Assembly: GCF_009720145.1 (NCBI RefSeq)
Contig: NZ_CP046252.1
Coordinates: 1,116,001-1,180,000, forward strand
DNA length: 64,000 bases
From: Sphingobium sp. CAP-1
GTDB taxonomy: Bacteria > Pseudomonadota > Alphaproteobacteria > Sphingomonadales > Sphingomonadaceae
Direction: 5' to 3'
The notes below the pieces were generated by a model, which did not search any database, had not been told where the DNA came from, and was given only the letters and a program-made list of their open reading frames with translations. Numbering within the stretch: the first letter of the stretch is position 1; every line of letters begins with the position of its first letter. Position numbers and translations under genes: made by a program. Shown piece by piece: positions 1-10,553 of the stretch.

Positions 1-266
1 TCGACCGCCGTGATCTTCGCGGGGTCGGCGGTCAGGTAGGACAGCACGTTGCAGCCGCCCGACGCGATCGTCACCACATGGCAATCGGGCGTGATCGCCA
101 GCGCTTCCATGTCCACCGCCGGATCTTCCCAGATCTGGGCATAGACCAGTCCCCGAAAGGCAAAGGTGAAGGCGCGCTCCAGCAGGCCTTGTTTCGACAG
201 ATGGCGATGGCGATGCACCGCGCTGGTGATTTTATCATGGGCCTTCTGATCGCTTGCCGCTGCCAT
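1..266 (-). CDS. btaA: BtaA-like diacylglycerol 3-amino-3-carboxypropyltransferase (DUF3419), N-terminal part
   Basis: Only the first 88 or so codons are inside the window; the gene runs off the left edge. The start is the ATG at 266-264, with a GAGGAG ribosome site just upstream. The visible protein contains GLVYAQIWEDPAVDMEAL followed by VVTIASGGCNVLSYL, which is the SAM-binding opening of the DUF3419/BtaA family. Known members move the 3-amino-3-carboxypropyl group of S-adenosylmethionine onto diacylglycerol, the first step of betaine-lipid (DGTS) synthesis; a BtaB methyltransferase partner would be expected to the left. It is divergent from the polyamine genes. Family assignment is good; the exact lipid role is inferred, since many DUF3419 proteins are untested. 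Confidence 0.72.
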   Translation of the reverse strand, partial: MAAASDQKAHDKITSAVHRHRHLSKQGLLERAFTFAFRGLVYAQIWEDPAVDMEALAITPDCHVVTIASGGCNVLSYLTADPAKITAV

Positions 267-414
267 GGCGCACTCCTCGCTGCCGGGTCGTTGGCAGCGC
301 CGATAGGGCAATGGCGTGTCGCGCGCATGACGGGTGCATGACGCAATGATGACGCATCCGCCCGCCACCACCCGCCGTCGCGCAGGGCAAGGGCGCCACC
401 GTCCAACTCTGACT

Positions 415-442
415 TTGCGCTGTCACGCGACGCCCCTATATG
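415..442 (+). promoter_or_regulatory. Possible sigma-70-type promoter of the polyamine genes
   Basis: TTGCGC at 415-420 and TATATG at 437-442 are separated by 16 nt and lie about 47 nt upstream of the TTG start at 489. The -10 resembles the CTATAT form common in alphaproteobacteria, but the -35 is only a partial match. Weak evidence. Confidence 0.3.
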
Positions 443-488
443 GGCGCTTTCGCGCGTCCGGCGCGGCTTGAAATATGGAGCAGTTGAA

Positions 489-1700
<1,212 letters not shown>

Positions 1701-1721
1701 ACGGCACGTCGAGAAGTAGAT

Positions 1722-1791
1722 CGTCATTGCGAGCGTAGCGAAGCAATCCAATGGCGCTCCCTTGGATTGCTTCGCTACGCTCGCAATGACG
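1722..1791. repeat. Perfect palindromic repeat (REP-like hairpin, family A)
   Basis: Two 30-nt arms (1722-1751 and 1762-1791) are exact inverse complements around a 10-nt loop. The arm begins CGTCATTGCGAGCGTAGCGA. From memory, sequences of this type recur in many proteobacterial chromosomes as dispersed palindromes. This copy sits between the dehydrogenase and the decarboxylase of the polyamine block, and the last base of its right arm is the first G of the GGAG ribosome site (1791-1794) of the next gene. Whether it ends or stabilises transcripts here is not shown; no U-run follows. Confidence 0.8.
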
Positions 1792-1801
1792 GAGTGTTTT
1801 C

Positions 1802-2974
1802 ATGGAAACCCGCGCCGGCGATCCCGCCGCTTTCGCCCGCTTCGACCTGTATCGCGTCCCCTCGCCCGCCTTCGTGGTGGATGAGGCGGCGGTGCGCCGC
1901 AACCTGTCCGTCCTGCGCGCCATCGGCGACCGCGCCGGCATCAAGGTGCTGGGCGCGCTCAAGGCCTTCTCCATGTGGTCGCTGGGCGGCGTGGTCGGCG
2001 AATATCTCGACGGCGTCTGCGCATCGGGCATCTATGAAGCGCGCCTCGGCCGGGAGGAATATAAGGGTGAGGTCGCGACCTATTGCGCCGCCTACAAGCC
2101 CGACGATCTTGCCGAAATCCTCAAGATTTCGGACCATGTCATCTTCAACAGCCCCGGCCAGATCGCGCGGATGAAGCCGGTGATCGACGCCGCCCGCGCA
2201 GACGGCCGCGTATTCGACATCGGCCTGCGCCTCAACCCCCTCCACCCGGAGGGCGAAGTGCCCAAATATGACCCGTCGCAGCCGCACAGCCGGCTCGGCT
2301 TCCCGGTGAACCAACTCCGCCCGGAACATCTCGACGGCGTCGATGGCCTCCACATCCACAATCTGTGCGAACAGGATTTCCTGCCGCTGGAGCGCACATG
2401 GAAGGCGATCGAACCCTTCGTCATGCCCCATGTCGGCGGCCTCAAATGGCTGAATTTCGGCGGCGGCCACCATGTCACCCGCGCTGATTACCAGATCGAC
2501 GATCTCGTCGCCTTCCTGGCAAAGATCAAGGCGCAGACCGGCCTTGCCCTCTATATCGAACCGGGCGAGGCGATGGCGCTCGACGCGGGCATCCTGATCG
2601 GCGAGATACTCGACGTGATTGATAACGGGATGCCCGTCGCCATCACCGACATTTCAGCCACCTGCCACATGCCCGACGTGATCGAAGCGCCCTATCGCCC
2701 GGCCATGCTGCATGAACCGGATGATGGCCCCGTCACCCGACTCGGCGGCCCCTCCTGCCTCGCCGGCGACATTATCGGCGATTATCGAATCCCCGGCGGC
2801 GCCGAACCGGGCGCCCGCATCGCCTTTCTCGACCAGGCCCATTATTCGATGGTGAAAACCAACACGTTCAACGGCGTGCCCCTGCCGGCCATCTGGCTAT
2901 GGCACAGCGATACGGATCAACTCACGGAAATCCGGTCTTTTTCCTATCAGGACTTCAAGACCCGCCTCTCCTGA
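1802..2974 (+). CDS. nspC: Carboxynorspermidine/carboxyspermidine decarboxylase
   Basis: A 390-residue fold-type III PLP decarboxylase. Lys54 in GALKAFSMWS is the expected Schiff-base lysine. The PLP-phosphate and substrate regions appear as LNFGGGHHVTR, YIEPGEAM and ISATCHMPDV, all typical of NspC. It removes the carboxyl group of carboxyspermidine or carboxynorspermidine to give the final triamine. ATG 1802 has GGAG at 1791-1794, 7 nt away. It follows the dehydrogenase and precedes ornithine decarboxylase, so the block encodes a full aspartate-semialdehyde-dependent spermidine route that does not use S-adenosylmethionine decarboxylase. Triamine identity (spermidine or norspermidine) is inferred from the ODC neighbour. 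Confidence 0.93.
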   Translation: METRAGDPAAFARFDLYRVPSPAFVVDEAAVRRNLSVLRAIGDRAGIKVLGALKAFSMWSLGGVVGEYLDGVCASGIYEARLGREEYKGEVATYCAAYKPDDLAEILKISDHVIFNSPGQIARMKPVIDAARADGRVFDIGLRLNPLHPEGEVPKYDPSQPHSRLGFPVNQLRPEHLDGVDGLHIHNLCEQDFLPLERTWKAIEPFVMPHVGGLKWLNFGGGHHVTRADYQIDDLVAFLAKIKAQTGLALYIEPGEAMALDAGILIGEILDVIDNGMPVAITDISATCHMPDVIEAPYRPAMLHEPDDGPVTRLGGPSCLAGDIIGDYRIPGGAEPGARIAFLDQAHYSMVKTNTFNGVPLPAIWLWHSDTDQLTEIRSFSYQDFKTRLS

Positions 2975-3010
2975 GGCACGGCTCACAGCCCCCAGCGCAA
3001 CAAATTTTAC

Positions 3011-3119
3011 ATGTGTGCTTTACAGGGGGACCCCTCCGCATATATCGACCGTCCGCTGCCCCATGGGACTTCCACCGCAAGGCAGCTTTCGCCCTGAACT
3101 ACACTGGAGGTCCCTTGAA
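3011..3119 (+). promoter_or_regulatory. Structured leader of ornithine decarboxylase with sequestered Shine-Dalgarno and a 28-codon upstream ORF
   Basis: The stretch 3065-3074 (GGGACTTCCA) can pair with 3105-3114 (TGGAGGTCCC) in a 10-bp helix with one G-U pair. The second arm contains the GGAGG ribosome site of the TTG start at 3120. A second sequence able to mask the same site, with a 2-nt bulge, lies at about 3026-3037. An upstream ORF runs from ATG 3011 to TGA 3095-3097 and covers the first arm, but no clear ribosome site precedes it. Corbino et al. described a speF RNA motif upstream of ornithine decarboxylase genes in alphaproteobacteria, and this leader is a reasonable candidate member. 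The match to that model could not be tested here. Confidence 0.55.
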
Positions 3120-4319
3120 TTGCACAAGCATCCTAGCGCGCTGGGGGTAGCGACCACCCTCACACCGGCAGCACCGGTAACGCTGATTCGCCCCGACGCC
3201 GCTGCGCGGGCCGCCCGTTTCTTCGTTGAGAAGTTTCCGGGGCGGTCGCTCTATGCGGTCAAGGCGAACCCGTCACCGGACCTGATCCGCACTTTGTTCG
3301 CCAACGGGATCACGCATTTCGACGTGGCCTCGATCGCGGAGGTGCGCCTGGTCGCCGAAACGCTCGCTGGTGAAGAAGGCGTCAAGCTCTGCTTCATGCA
3401 CCCGGTCAAGGCCGAGGAAGCGATCGCCGAAGCCTATCATGTGCATGGCGTGCGCACCTTCTCGCTCGACACGATCGACGAGCTGGAAAAGATCATGCGC
3501 GCTTGCCGTGACGCGACCGATCTGGAACTGTGCGTGCGTCTGCGCGTGTCCTCCGAACATTCCGAACTCAGCCTCGCGTCGAAATTCGGCGCGGAACTGG
3601 GCGAGACGCGCGAATTGCTGATGGCCACCCGTCAGGCCGCCGATGCATTGGGCATCTGCTTCCATGTCGGCAGCCAGGCCATGAGCCCCCAGGCCTATAG
3701 CGATGCGATCGAGCGCGTGCGCGCCGCCATCGTGGACGCGGCCGTCACGGTCGACATCATCGATGTCGGCGGCGGCTTCCCGTCCATCTATCCGGGCATG
3801 GAGCCGGTCGCGCTCGAAAATTATTTCGAAGCGATCCATCGCGGCTTCGAAAGCCTGCCGGTCAGCTATTCGTCGGAACTGTGGTGCGAACCCGGCCGCG
3901 CGCTGTCGGCGGAATATAGCTCGATCATCGTGCGCGTCGAACGGCGTCGCGGGACCGAACTCTATATCAACGACGGCGCCTATGGCGCGCTGTTCGACGC
4001 AGCGCATATCGGCTGGCGCTTCCCCGTCGCCCTGCTGCGCGCGGACGAGAGCGAGGAGGAACTGGAAGGCTTCTCCTTCTACGGCCCGACCTGCGACGAC
4101 ATGGACCATATGGTCGGCCCCTTCATGCTCCCGGCGGACGTGAAGGCGGGCGACTATATCGAAATCGGGATGCTCGGCGCCTATGGCGCGGCGATGCGCA
4201 CCGGCTTCAATGGCTTCACGTCGGAATCGACGATCGAAGTGTCGGACGAGCCGATGGCCAGCCTCTATGCCGAAACCGTCGCCCCGCGCCGTCGCGCCAC
4301 CGTTATCAAGCTGGGCTAA
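3120..4319 (+). CDS. Ornithine (ornithine/lysine) decarboxylase, alanine-racemase fold type III
   Basis: A 399-residue PLP enzyme that turns ornithine into putrescine and CO2. Lys48 in SLYAVKANPSP is the PLP lysine. HVGSQAMSP, DVGGGFPSIYPG, WCEPGRA and YGPTCDDMD (catalytic Cys-Asp pair) are all present in the right order. The TTG at 3120 is chosen because GGAGG at 3106-3110 is 9 nt upstream and the longer frame to 3015 covers the leader. It is the last gene of the polyamine block and supplies putrescine for the dehydrogenase upstream. Regulation is probably translational through the leader hairpin. Some members also use lysine, so substrate range is open. A strong terminator follows. Confidence 0.93.
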   Translation: MHKHPSALGVATTLTPAAPVTLIRPDAAARAARFFVEKFPGRSLYAVKANPSPDLIRTLFANGITHFDVASIAEVRLVAETLAGEEGVKLCFMHPVKAEEAIAEAYHVHGVRTFSLDTIDELEKIMRACRDATDLELCVRLRVSSEHSELSLASKFGAELGETRELLMATRQAADALGICFHVGSQAMSPQAYSDAIERVRAAIVDAAVTVDIIDVGGGFPSIYPGMEPVALENYFEAIHRGFESLPVSYSSELWCEPGRALSAEYSSIIVRVERRRGTELYINDGAYGALFDAAHIGWRFPVALLRADESEEELEGFSFYGPTCDDMDHMVGPFMLPADVKAGDYIEIGMLGAYGAAMRTGFNGFTSESTIEVSDEPMASLYAETVAPRRRATVIKLG

Positions 4320-4342
4320 ACCGCCCGGCAGGAAAGAATGCT

Positions 4343-4384
4343 ATCCCCCGCCGCCCATTCCCAGGGCGGCGGGGGATTTTCTTT
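4343..4384 (+). terminator. Rho-independent terminator after ornithine decarboxylase
   Basis: Perfect 14-bp stem (4343-4356 with 4364-4377), 7-nt loop ATTCCCA, then TTTTCTTT. It lies between the convergent ODC and RNA methyltransferase genes. The T-run is on the plus strand, so it mainly serves ODC. Confidence 0.88.
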
Positions 4385-5588
4385 ACTTCCGAAAGATGCC
4401 CACCAGTTCGACATGGGTGGTCCAGCGGAACTGCCCCACTGGCTTGACGCTCTCCAGCACATAGCCCGCCGCGACCAGATGCGCCGCATCGCGCGCGAAA
4501 CTGGCGGGATTGCAGGAGACATAGGCGATCAGCGGCACGCTTGATCCCGCCAGTTGCAGCACCTGTTCGCGCGCGCCGGCGCGGGGCGGGTCCAGTACGA
4601 TGGCGGCGAAGCGGTTCAATTCCTCCGCCGTCAGCGGCCGGCGAAACAGGTCGCGATGATCCGCCGCCAGCCGCCGCTGCGCCCGTCCCGCGCCCAGCTT
4701 CAGCGACAGGATCACGTCGCGCGCGCCCTCCGCCGCATAGACCGGCCGTTTGTCGCCCAAAGCCAGTGCGAAAGTGCCAAGCCCACAGAACAGATCGGCG
4801 ATCGCGCCCGTTGCAGGCAGCGCATCGCGCACCGCGCCGACCAGCGCCGCCTCACCATCGGGCGTCGCCTGCAAAAAGGAGAAGGGCGGAAAAGCAACCG
4901 CCACGCCGCCAAAACTGACCGTCGCCGCCTCCGGCTCCCAGCGGGTCTGCGGCCCGTCGCCTTCATCGATCGTCAGCCGCGCCAGCCCGTGCGCCCGCGC
5001 GAAATCGCCCAGCCCTTCGTCCGCCGCAAGGCCGGCGACCTTCACCCCCTCCAGCAACAGGTCGACACCCTGATCGATCAGCGACATGCGCACGTGCGCC
5101 GCCCTTTTGTCCGGCAGGATCAGTTCCAGCAAATCACGCAGCGGCGCGATCAGCGCGAACAGCCGGGGATCGAGGACCGCGCACATGCGCAGGTCGATCA
5201 GCCTGTGGCTGCCCTCCTCCGCGAAACCGATGGTGATCTTCTTGCCCGCCCGCGCCGCGCGCAGCGACGCGCGCCGCCGCGTCATCGGCGGCGAGATATG
5301 GGGCGGCAGCACCGCGCCCGGCGTCACCCCCTGTCCCGCCAGCGCGCCGGTGACGCGCGCCGTCACGAAATCGGCATAGCTGTCCTCGTCCAGATGCTGG
5401 AGTTGGCACCCGCCACAGGCCGGGAAATGCTCGCAGGGCGGATCGACATGATGCACGCCGAAAATGACGCGTCCATCCGGTTCGATCCGGTCGCCCGGCG
5501 CGGTCAGCGGGAAGTGGCGGCCATCGGCCGTGACGCCATCGCCCTTGGCGGCGATGCGGATGATGCTGTTTACGTCGCTGTCTGTCAC
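4383..5588 (-). CDS. RNA (uracil-5-)methyltransferase of the TrmA/RlmD family
   Basis: A 401-residue SAM-dependent m5U RNA methyltransferase. Cys52, Cys58 and Cys61 (CEHFPACGGC) plus Cys136 match the four-cysteine iron-sulfur site of RlmD (RumA). The SAM site reads IADLFCGLGTFALAL, and the catalytic cysteine is in YVSCNPASFARD near the C-terminus. RlmD members methylate a uridine of 23S rRNA; the exact nucleotide here cannot be read from sequence. No N-terminal TRAM domain of full length is obvious, so the protein is on the short side. It is the last gene of the seven-gene operon, and its ATG (5588) overlaps the nnr stop by 4 nt. Confidence 0.88.
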   Translation of the reverse strand: MTDSDVNSIIRIAAKGDGVTADGRHFPLTAPGDRIEPDGRVIFGVHHVDPPCEHFPACGGCQLQHLDEDSYADFVTARVTGALAGQGVTPGAVLPPHISPPMTRRRASLRAARAGKKITIGFAEEGSHRLIDLRMCAVLDPRLFALIAPLRDLLELILPDKRAAHVRMSLIDQGVDLLLEGVKVAGLAADEGLGDFARAHGLARLTIDEGDGPQTRWEPEAATVSFGGVAVAFPPFSFLQATPDGEAALVGAVRDALPATGAIADLFCGLGTFALALGDKRPVYAAEGARDVILSLKLGAGRAQRRLAADHRDLFRRPLTAEELNRFAAIVLDPPRAGAREQVLQLAGSSVPLIAYVSCNPASFARDAAHLVAAGYVLESVKPVGQFRWTTHVELVGIFRK

Positions 5589-6949
5589 AATCGCGCGGCG
5601 ATAGCCGCTGGCAGGGAGCGAAGCAAATCATCCGCGACAAAGGCCGGCCCGGCCCGCCGCGCGGCCTCCCCATGCAGCCACACCGCCTCGCACGCCGCCC
5701 GAAACGGATCGCCCGTCACCGCCAGCCGCCCGGCGGTGAGGCCCGCCAGCACATCGCCCGTCCCGGCGGTCGACAGCCAGGGCGACGCCCCGCCCGCCAC
5801 CGCCGCCCGCCCGTCCGGCGCGGCGATCACGCTGTCTGCGCCCTTATAGATAACGATCGCGCCCGACGATCGCGCCGCCGCGACCGCCCGCTCGATCTTG
5901 CTGCCCGGCAGGTCGCCGAACAGCCGCGCAAGCTCGCCCTCATGCGGGGTCAGGATCGCCCCCGCCGGGATGCGATCCACGGCGCCTGCCAGCAGGACCA
6001 GCGCGTCGGCGTCCAGCACCATCGGATGGCCGGCCGCCAACGCCGCATCCAGCAACCGCCCCGCCAGCGCATCGCGCCCCAGCCCCGGCCCGATCAGCAG
6101 CGCCCTGATGCGCGCGTCGCTCAGCTCATGCCCCTCCTGCCGCACGATCGCATGGGGGATGGCCGGCCCGGCGTCGGCGTACAGCCGCACCATGCCCGCA
6201 CCCGAATGCGCCGCCGCGCTCGCCGCCAGCGCAGCCGCGCCGGGCATGGCTCCGCCGACCACCGCCACCAGCCCGCGCGTATATTTATGCGCCTCGGCGC
6301 CCGGCGCGCGCAACATCGGCGCCGCCAGCCGATGCACCGCGCCCGGCACATCGATGCCGATGTCCGCCAGCACAAGCCGCCCCATCTGGCCCGCCGCCGG
6401 ATGCAACAGATGCGCGGGCTTATAGGCGCCCAGCGCGATGCAGGTGCCAAAATGCGGCACGGCCGACAGCAACAGGCCGCTATCCGTCTCCACCCCGCTC
6501 GGCAGATCGACGGCATGGCTGATCGCCGCCGCCCCCGCCAGCGCGCAAAGCCTGTCCGTCACCGCCGCGTCCAGCCCACGCGTCAGGCCGGTGCCGAACA
6601 GCGCGTCGACCAGTTGCGTCGCCGGCGCGGCGGTCATCATATCCTCGACCGGCCCGCCCCATGCCGCCCGCGCCCGCCGGCTCGACGGCGTGCGGCTGTC
6701 GCCCGGCGCCGCCACCCGCACCGGCACGCCCCGTTCGCGGAGCAGCCGCGCGATCACGAAACCGTCGCCGCCATTATTGCCCGGCCCGCACAGGATCAGC
6801 GTGTCGCGCCTGTGTCCCGCGCGCCAGATGATCTCCGCCGCCGCCGCGCCGGCCGTCTCCATCAGGCCATAGTCATCGACGCCCGCGTCAAAGGCCGCCT
6901 GCTCCGCCGCGCGCATCTGCGCCGCCGTCAGGATCGGCCCGCCGGTCAC
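5585..6949 (-). CDS. nnr: Bifunctional NAD(P)H-hydrate epimerase / ADP-dependent NAD(P)H-hydrate dehydratase
   Basis: A 454-residue fusion that repairs hydrated NADH and NADPH. The N-terminal epimerase half (about 1-210) carries ILCGPGNNGGDGFVIARLL. The C-terminal dehydratase half (about 215-450) carries LLIGPGLGRD, AILTPHEGELARLF and the nucleotide motif STAGTGDVLAGLTAG. Length fits the fused bacterial form. The start ATG 6949 overlaps the stop of the small lipoprotein gene by 4 nt, and its own stop overlaps the methyltransferase start, so translation is probably coupled. Confidence 0.95.
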   Translation of the reverse strand: MTGGPILTAAQMRAAEQAAFDAGVDDYGLMETAGAAAAEIIWRAGHRRDTLILCGPGNNGGDGFVIARLLRERGVPVRVAAPGDSRTPSSRRARAAWGGPVEDMMTAAPATQLVDALFGTGLTRGLDAAVTDRLCALAGAAAISHAVDLPSGVETDSGLLLSAVPHFGTCIALGAYKPAHLLHPAAGQMGRLVLADIGIDVPGAVHRLAAPMLRAPGAEAHKYTRGLVAVVGGAMPGAAALAASAAAHSGAGMVRLYADAGPAIPHAIVRQEGHELSDARIRALLIGPGLGRDALAGRLLDAALAAGHPMVLDADALVLLAGAVDRIPAGAILTPHEGELARLFGDLPGSKIERAVAAARSSGAIVIYKGADSVIAAPDGRAAVAGGASPWLSTAGTGDVLAGLTAGRLAVTGDPFRAACEAVWLHGEAARRAGPAFVADDLLRSLPAAIAARL

Positions 6950-7305
6950 TGGCCGGCGATCCGCGCCGGCAGGCGATAGCGGTCGTCGCCCGCCGTCACC
7001 TCGATCTGCTGCGTGCCGCTGATCCTCAGCTTCGCCGGCTCCGCGCCGTCCGCCGCTTCCAGCCCGCGCCCGTCGGCCAGCACGCGAAAGCGCCGGAAGC
7101 CGCCATCGGGATGGCGGATCGTCAACTGGTCCCCCTGTCGTTCGACCAGACAGTCATGCGCCCATTGTCCCGCTTCGCCCGTGATGCAATCGGCCTTGCC
7201 GTCATCGACCGGAGCCTGCGCGCCGCCGGCTTGTTTTCCCGGCTTGGGCGCAGCATCACCGCATCCGGCCAGCGCCAGCGCCGCGCAGAGAATAAGCCGC
7301 CTCAC
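6946..7305 (-). CDS. Small predicted lipoprotein of unknown function
   Basis: A 119-residue protein when started at GTG 7305, which makes a GTGA overlap with the upstream stop codon. This start gives MRRLILCAALALAGCG, a compact lipoprotein signal with lipobox ALAGC; an ATG 18 nt further up would add MSEPAG before the signal and looks less natural. The mature part has a Gly/Ala/Pro-rich linker and two cysteines (CITGEAGQWAHDC), then a small beta-rich domain. No family was recognised. It is probably anchored in the outer or inner membrane. The position between a formylglutamate amidohydrolase and nnr gives no clear functional hint. Confidence 0.75.
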   Translation of the reverse strand: MRRLILCAALALAGCGDAAPKPGKQAGGAQAPVDDGKADCITGEAGQWAHDCLVERQGDQLTIRHPDGGFRRFRVLADGRGLEAADGAEPAKLRISGTQQIEVTAGDDRYRLPARIAGQ

Positions 7306-8014
7306 GCCAGCCGGCTCCGACACTCCAGCGCGATCGGCCCGATCATGTCGGCAAAACGCTTCTGCCCCGCCGCGTCGCTCACCAGATCCTGCCGCATCTC
7401 GATTCCCAGATAGGGGATGCCATTGGCTTCGGCATGGCGGTTCATCGTCGCATTGAGCAACTGCCCCGAATAGGGCAACTGGTCGCCCACTATCAGCCCC
7501 GCCGCCTCCAGCAGCGGGATGGCGATCCGCGCGGCGCGATCATCCTGATTATAGAGGACGCCGATATCCCATGGCCGTAACTGGCCGGGATCGCTGGCAA
7601 GGCGCGGCGTGAAGCTATGCACCGACAGGATGAAGGGCGCCGTCATCCCGTCCAGCAGCGCCGCCACCTGATGATGATAGGGGTGGTGAAAGCGCAGCAT
7701 CCGGTCGGTCAGGTCGGCGTGGCGATTGCCGGCTATGGCATGGCCGTCGCTCATCACCGGCAACAGGCCGGGCGCATCCTCTTCGCGATTAAGGTCGATC
7801 ACCAGCCGCGACACGCCCCCCAATATCGCGGGACAGCCCAATTGCGCCGACAGCAGCGCGCTCACCTCCGCCACGCCGATATCGATGGCGATATGCGCGT
7901 TCAGCAGCGCCGCGTCGATCCCCAGATCGATGTCGGCCGGCACATGCGCCGACGCATGATCGGCGACGATCAGCAGGTCCAGCGCGCCGCCGTCGATCCG
8001 GGTAAAAGCCTCGC

Positions 8015-8018
<4 letters not shown>
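7302..8018 (-). CDS. N-formylglutamate amidohydrolase family protein
   Basis: A 238-residue protein with the FGase-family signatures IVADHASAHVP near the N-terminus and ILSVHSFTP in the middle, where the His and Asp/Glu residues bind a metal. Family members hydrolyse N-formyl-L-glutamate (histidine catabolism) or related N-acyl amino acids. There is no hut gene here, so the histidine role is not supported by context. ATG 8018 overlaps the ispE stop as ATGA; an upstream in-frame ATG at 8051 lies inside ispE and is less likely. It is part of the overlapping operon 4383-12177. Confidence 0.85.
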
Positions 8019-8878
<860 letters not shown>

Positions 8879-8882
8879 CCGG

Positions 8883-10553
8883 TCAGGGGGCTGCATATTC
8901 GGGTTTCAACCCTTCCTTGCTCTTGGCGGCCAGTCGCGTCGCGACATCGCCCTCCGCATATACCGACGCCGCCGTCCAGGCGTAGCGCGCCTCATAGCGG
9001 CGCCCCGCACTCCACAGCGCGTCGCCCAGATGTTCGTTGATGGTCGCGTCAAAGGGCGCGCCCGCCGCCGCCCGCTCCAGCACCGGCACCGCCGCCGCCA
9101 CATCGCCGGTCACATATTGCGCCCAGCCGAGCGAATCGGTGATCGACGCGTCCTGCGGTTTCAGCGCGCTCGCCTTCTTGAGCAGTTCCAGCGCCGCGCC
9201 GACATTCTGCCGCCGCTCGATCTGCGCATAGCCCAGATAGTTGAGGATCAGCGGCTCATTGGGCGCGATCTGCGCCGCCCGCTCCAGCACCGCCCGCGCC
9301 TCGTCCCAGCGCCGGGCCTGATCCAGCGCCGTGCCTTCGAACAGCAGCAGCGACCAGGGCGTTTGCTCCGGCGCATAGCCCGCCTGCGCCGCACGGAAAG
9401 CCGCCGCCGCGCCCATGAAATCGCCCGTATCGGCCAGCAGGCGCCCCAGCCGCACCTGCCGCTCCGGCTCCGCGCCGCTCTCGCCCGCCTGCGCGCGCGC
9501 CAGCGTCAGCGCCGCCGCGCTGTTCCCCGCGCCCGCCAGCGCGTCGATCAGTTCGGCCTGCGCCAGCGGCGCATACCAGCTTTGCGCCGGCACCTTGCCC
9601 GCTTCCTCGACCGCGCCGGGGGCATAGCCCTGCGCCGTCAGCAGCCGCGCCGCGACGATATGCGCCTCCGCCCCCGCCGGATCGGCGAAGGTCGCCATCC
9701 GCGCCAGCCGCAGCGCCAATGTGCCGCCGGCCTGATCCGATCCGACATCCACCGCCAGCCGCGACAGCAGCCGCGCAAAGCCCTGCGCCGGCGTCACCGC
9801 CGCACCGGCCGCCTTCACCCCCTTGCGCCTTTCAATGTCCGCCCGCGCCCGCGCAAAACCGGCATTGCCGACCGGCAGCAGCATCAGCGCCTCGGTCGTC
9901 GCGCCCCGCGCCGCCAATTGCCCGGCAAAGGTCAATCGCAACGCCCCGCCATCACTGCCCCGCATGGCCAGCGCCTTGCGGATCGCCGGCACCGCCGCAT
10001 TCAGGTCGCGCCGCGCCAGCGTCTGCAAGGCGATATGTTCGTCGGCATAGCGCAGCCCCAGCGACGCGAAGCGATCCTTCGCGTCGATCACCGGCGGCGC
10101 ATAGCCGCCCTCGCCGATCGCGATCCAGCTCCGCACGATCGGCACGATGAAGGCGAAATTGCCCTCTTCGGCCATCCGGTCGGTCAGCGTCCGCGCGCTC
10201 GTCCAGTTCTTCCGTCCCAGCGCATCGCCGATCAGCAGCAGCGTGCCGTCGCGCGGCAATATCCCGGCCTGATCGAGCAGCGCGGCAGAGCGCAGCGCCA
10301 GCGCCCCGTCCCCGCTTTCCAGCCCCTGCACATAGGAGCGGCGGGCAATCTCCACCCGCGCCGGGTCTTGCGTCAGCGCGTCGCGATAGCTGGCCACCGC
10401 CAGCCCCAGCGCGCCGTCGCCATCGGCCAGCCGGGCGCGGGCGTAAGCGTGCAGCGGCCCGCGCGGATCGACCGACGCGCCGGCCGCAACCGGCGCGCTC
10501 AGCAGGGCCAACAGGATCAGGCGCTTACATATTGGGATAATTCGGCCCTCCAC
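8883..10553 (-). CDS. Exported tetratricopeptide-repeat protein
   Basis: About 556 residues. A hydrophobic signal (KRLILLALLSAPVAAGA) is followed by many helical TPR units, for example LNYLGYAQIERRQNVGAALELLKKASALKP and the following WAQYVTGD unit. Such proteins act as periplasmic or outer-membrane scaffolds; no specific partner is visible. The start is uncertain: no ATG lies just before the signal, and the open frame continues far into ETF-QO. GTG 10553 is proposed because it gives a short N-region before the signal, with a weak GAAGG upstream. It would overlap the end of ETF-QO by 29 nt. Sphingomonad genomes often carry this gene next to ispE and ETF-QO. Confidence 0.8.
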   Translation of the reverse strand: MEGRIIPICKRLILLALLSAPVAAGASVDPRGPLHAYARARLADGDGALGLAVASYRDALTQDPARVEIARRSYVQGLESGDGALALRSAALLDQAGILPRDGTLLLIGDALGRKNWTSARTLTDRMAEEGNFAFIVPIVRSWIAIGEGGYAPPVIDAKDRFASLGLRYADEHIALQTLARRDLNAAVPAIRKALAMRGSDGGALRLTFAGQLAARGATTEALMLLPVGNAGFARARADIERRKGVKAAGAAVTPAQGFARLLSRLAVDVGSDQAGGTLALRLARMATFADPAGAEAHIVAARLLTAQGYAPGAVEEAGKVPAQSWYAPLAQAELIDALAGAGNSAAALTLARAQAGESGAEPERQVRLGRLLADTGDFMGAAAAFRAAQAGYAPEQTPWSLLLFEGTALDQARRWDEARAVLERAAQIAPNEPLILNYLGYAQIERRQNVGAALELLKKASALKPQDASITDSLGWAQYVTGDVAAAVPVLERAAAGAPFDATINEHLGDALWSAGRRYEARYAWTAASVYAEGDVATRLAAKSKEGLKPEYAAP

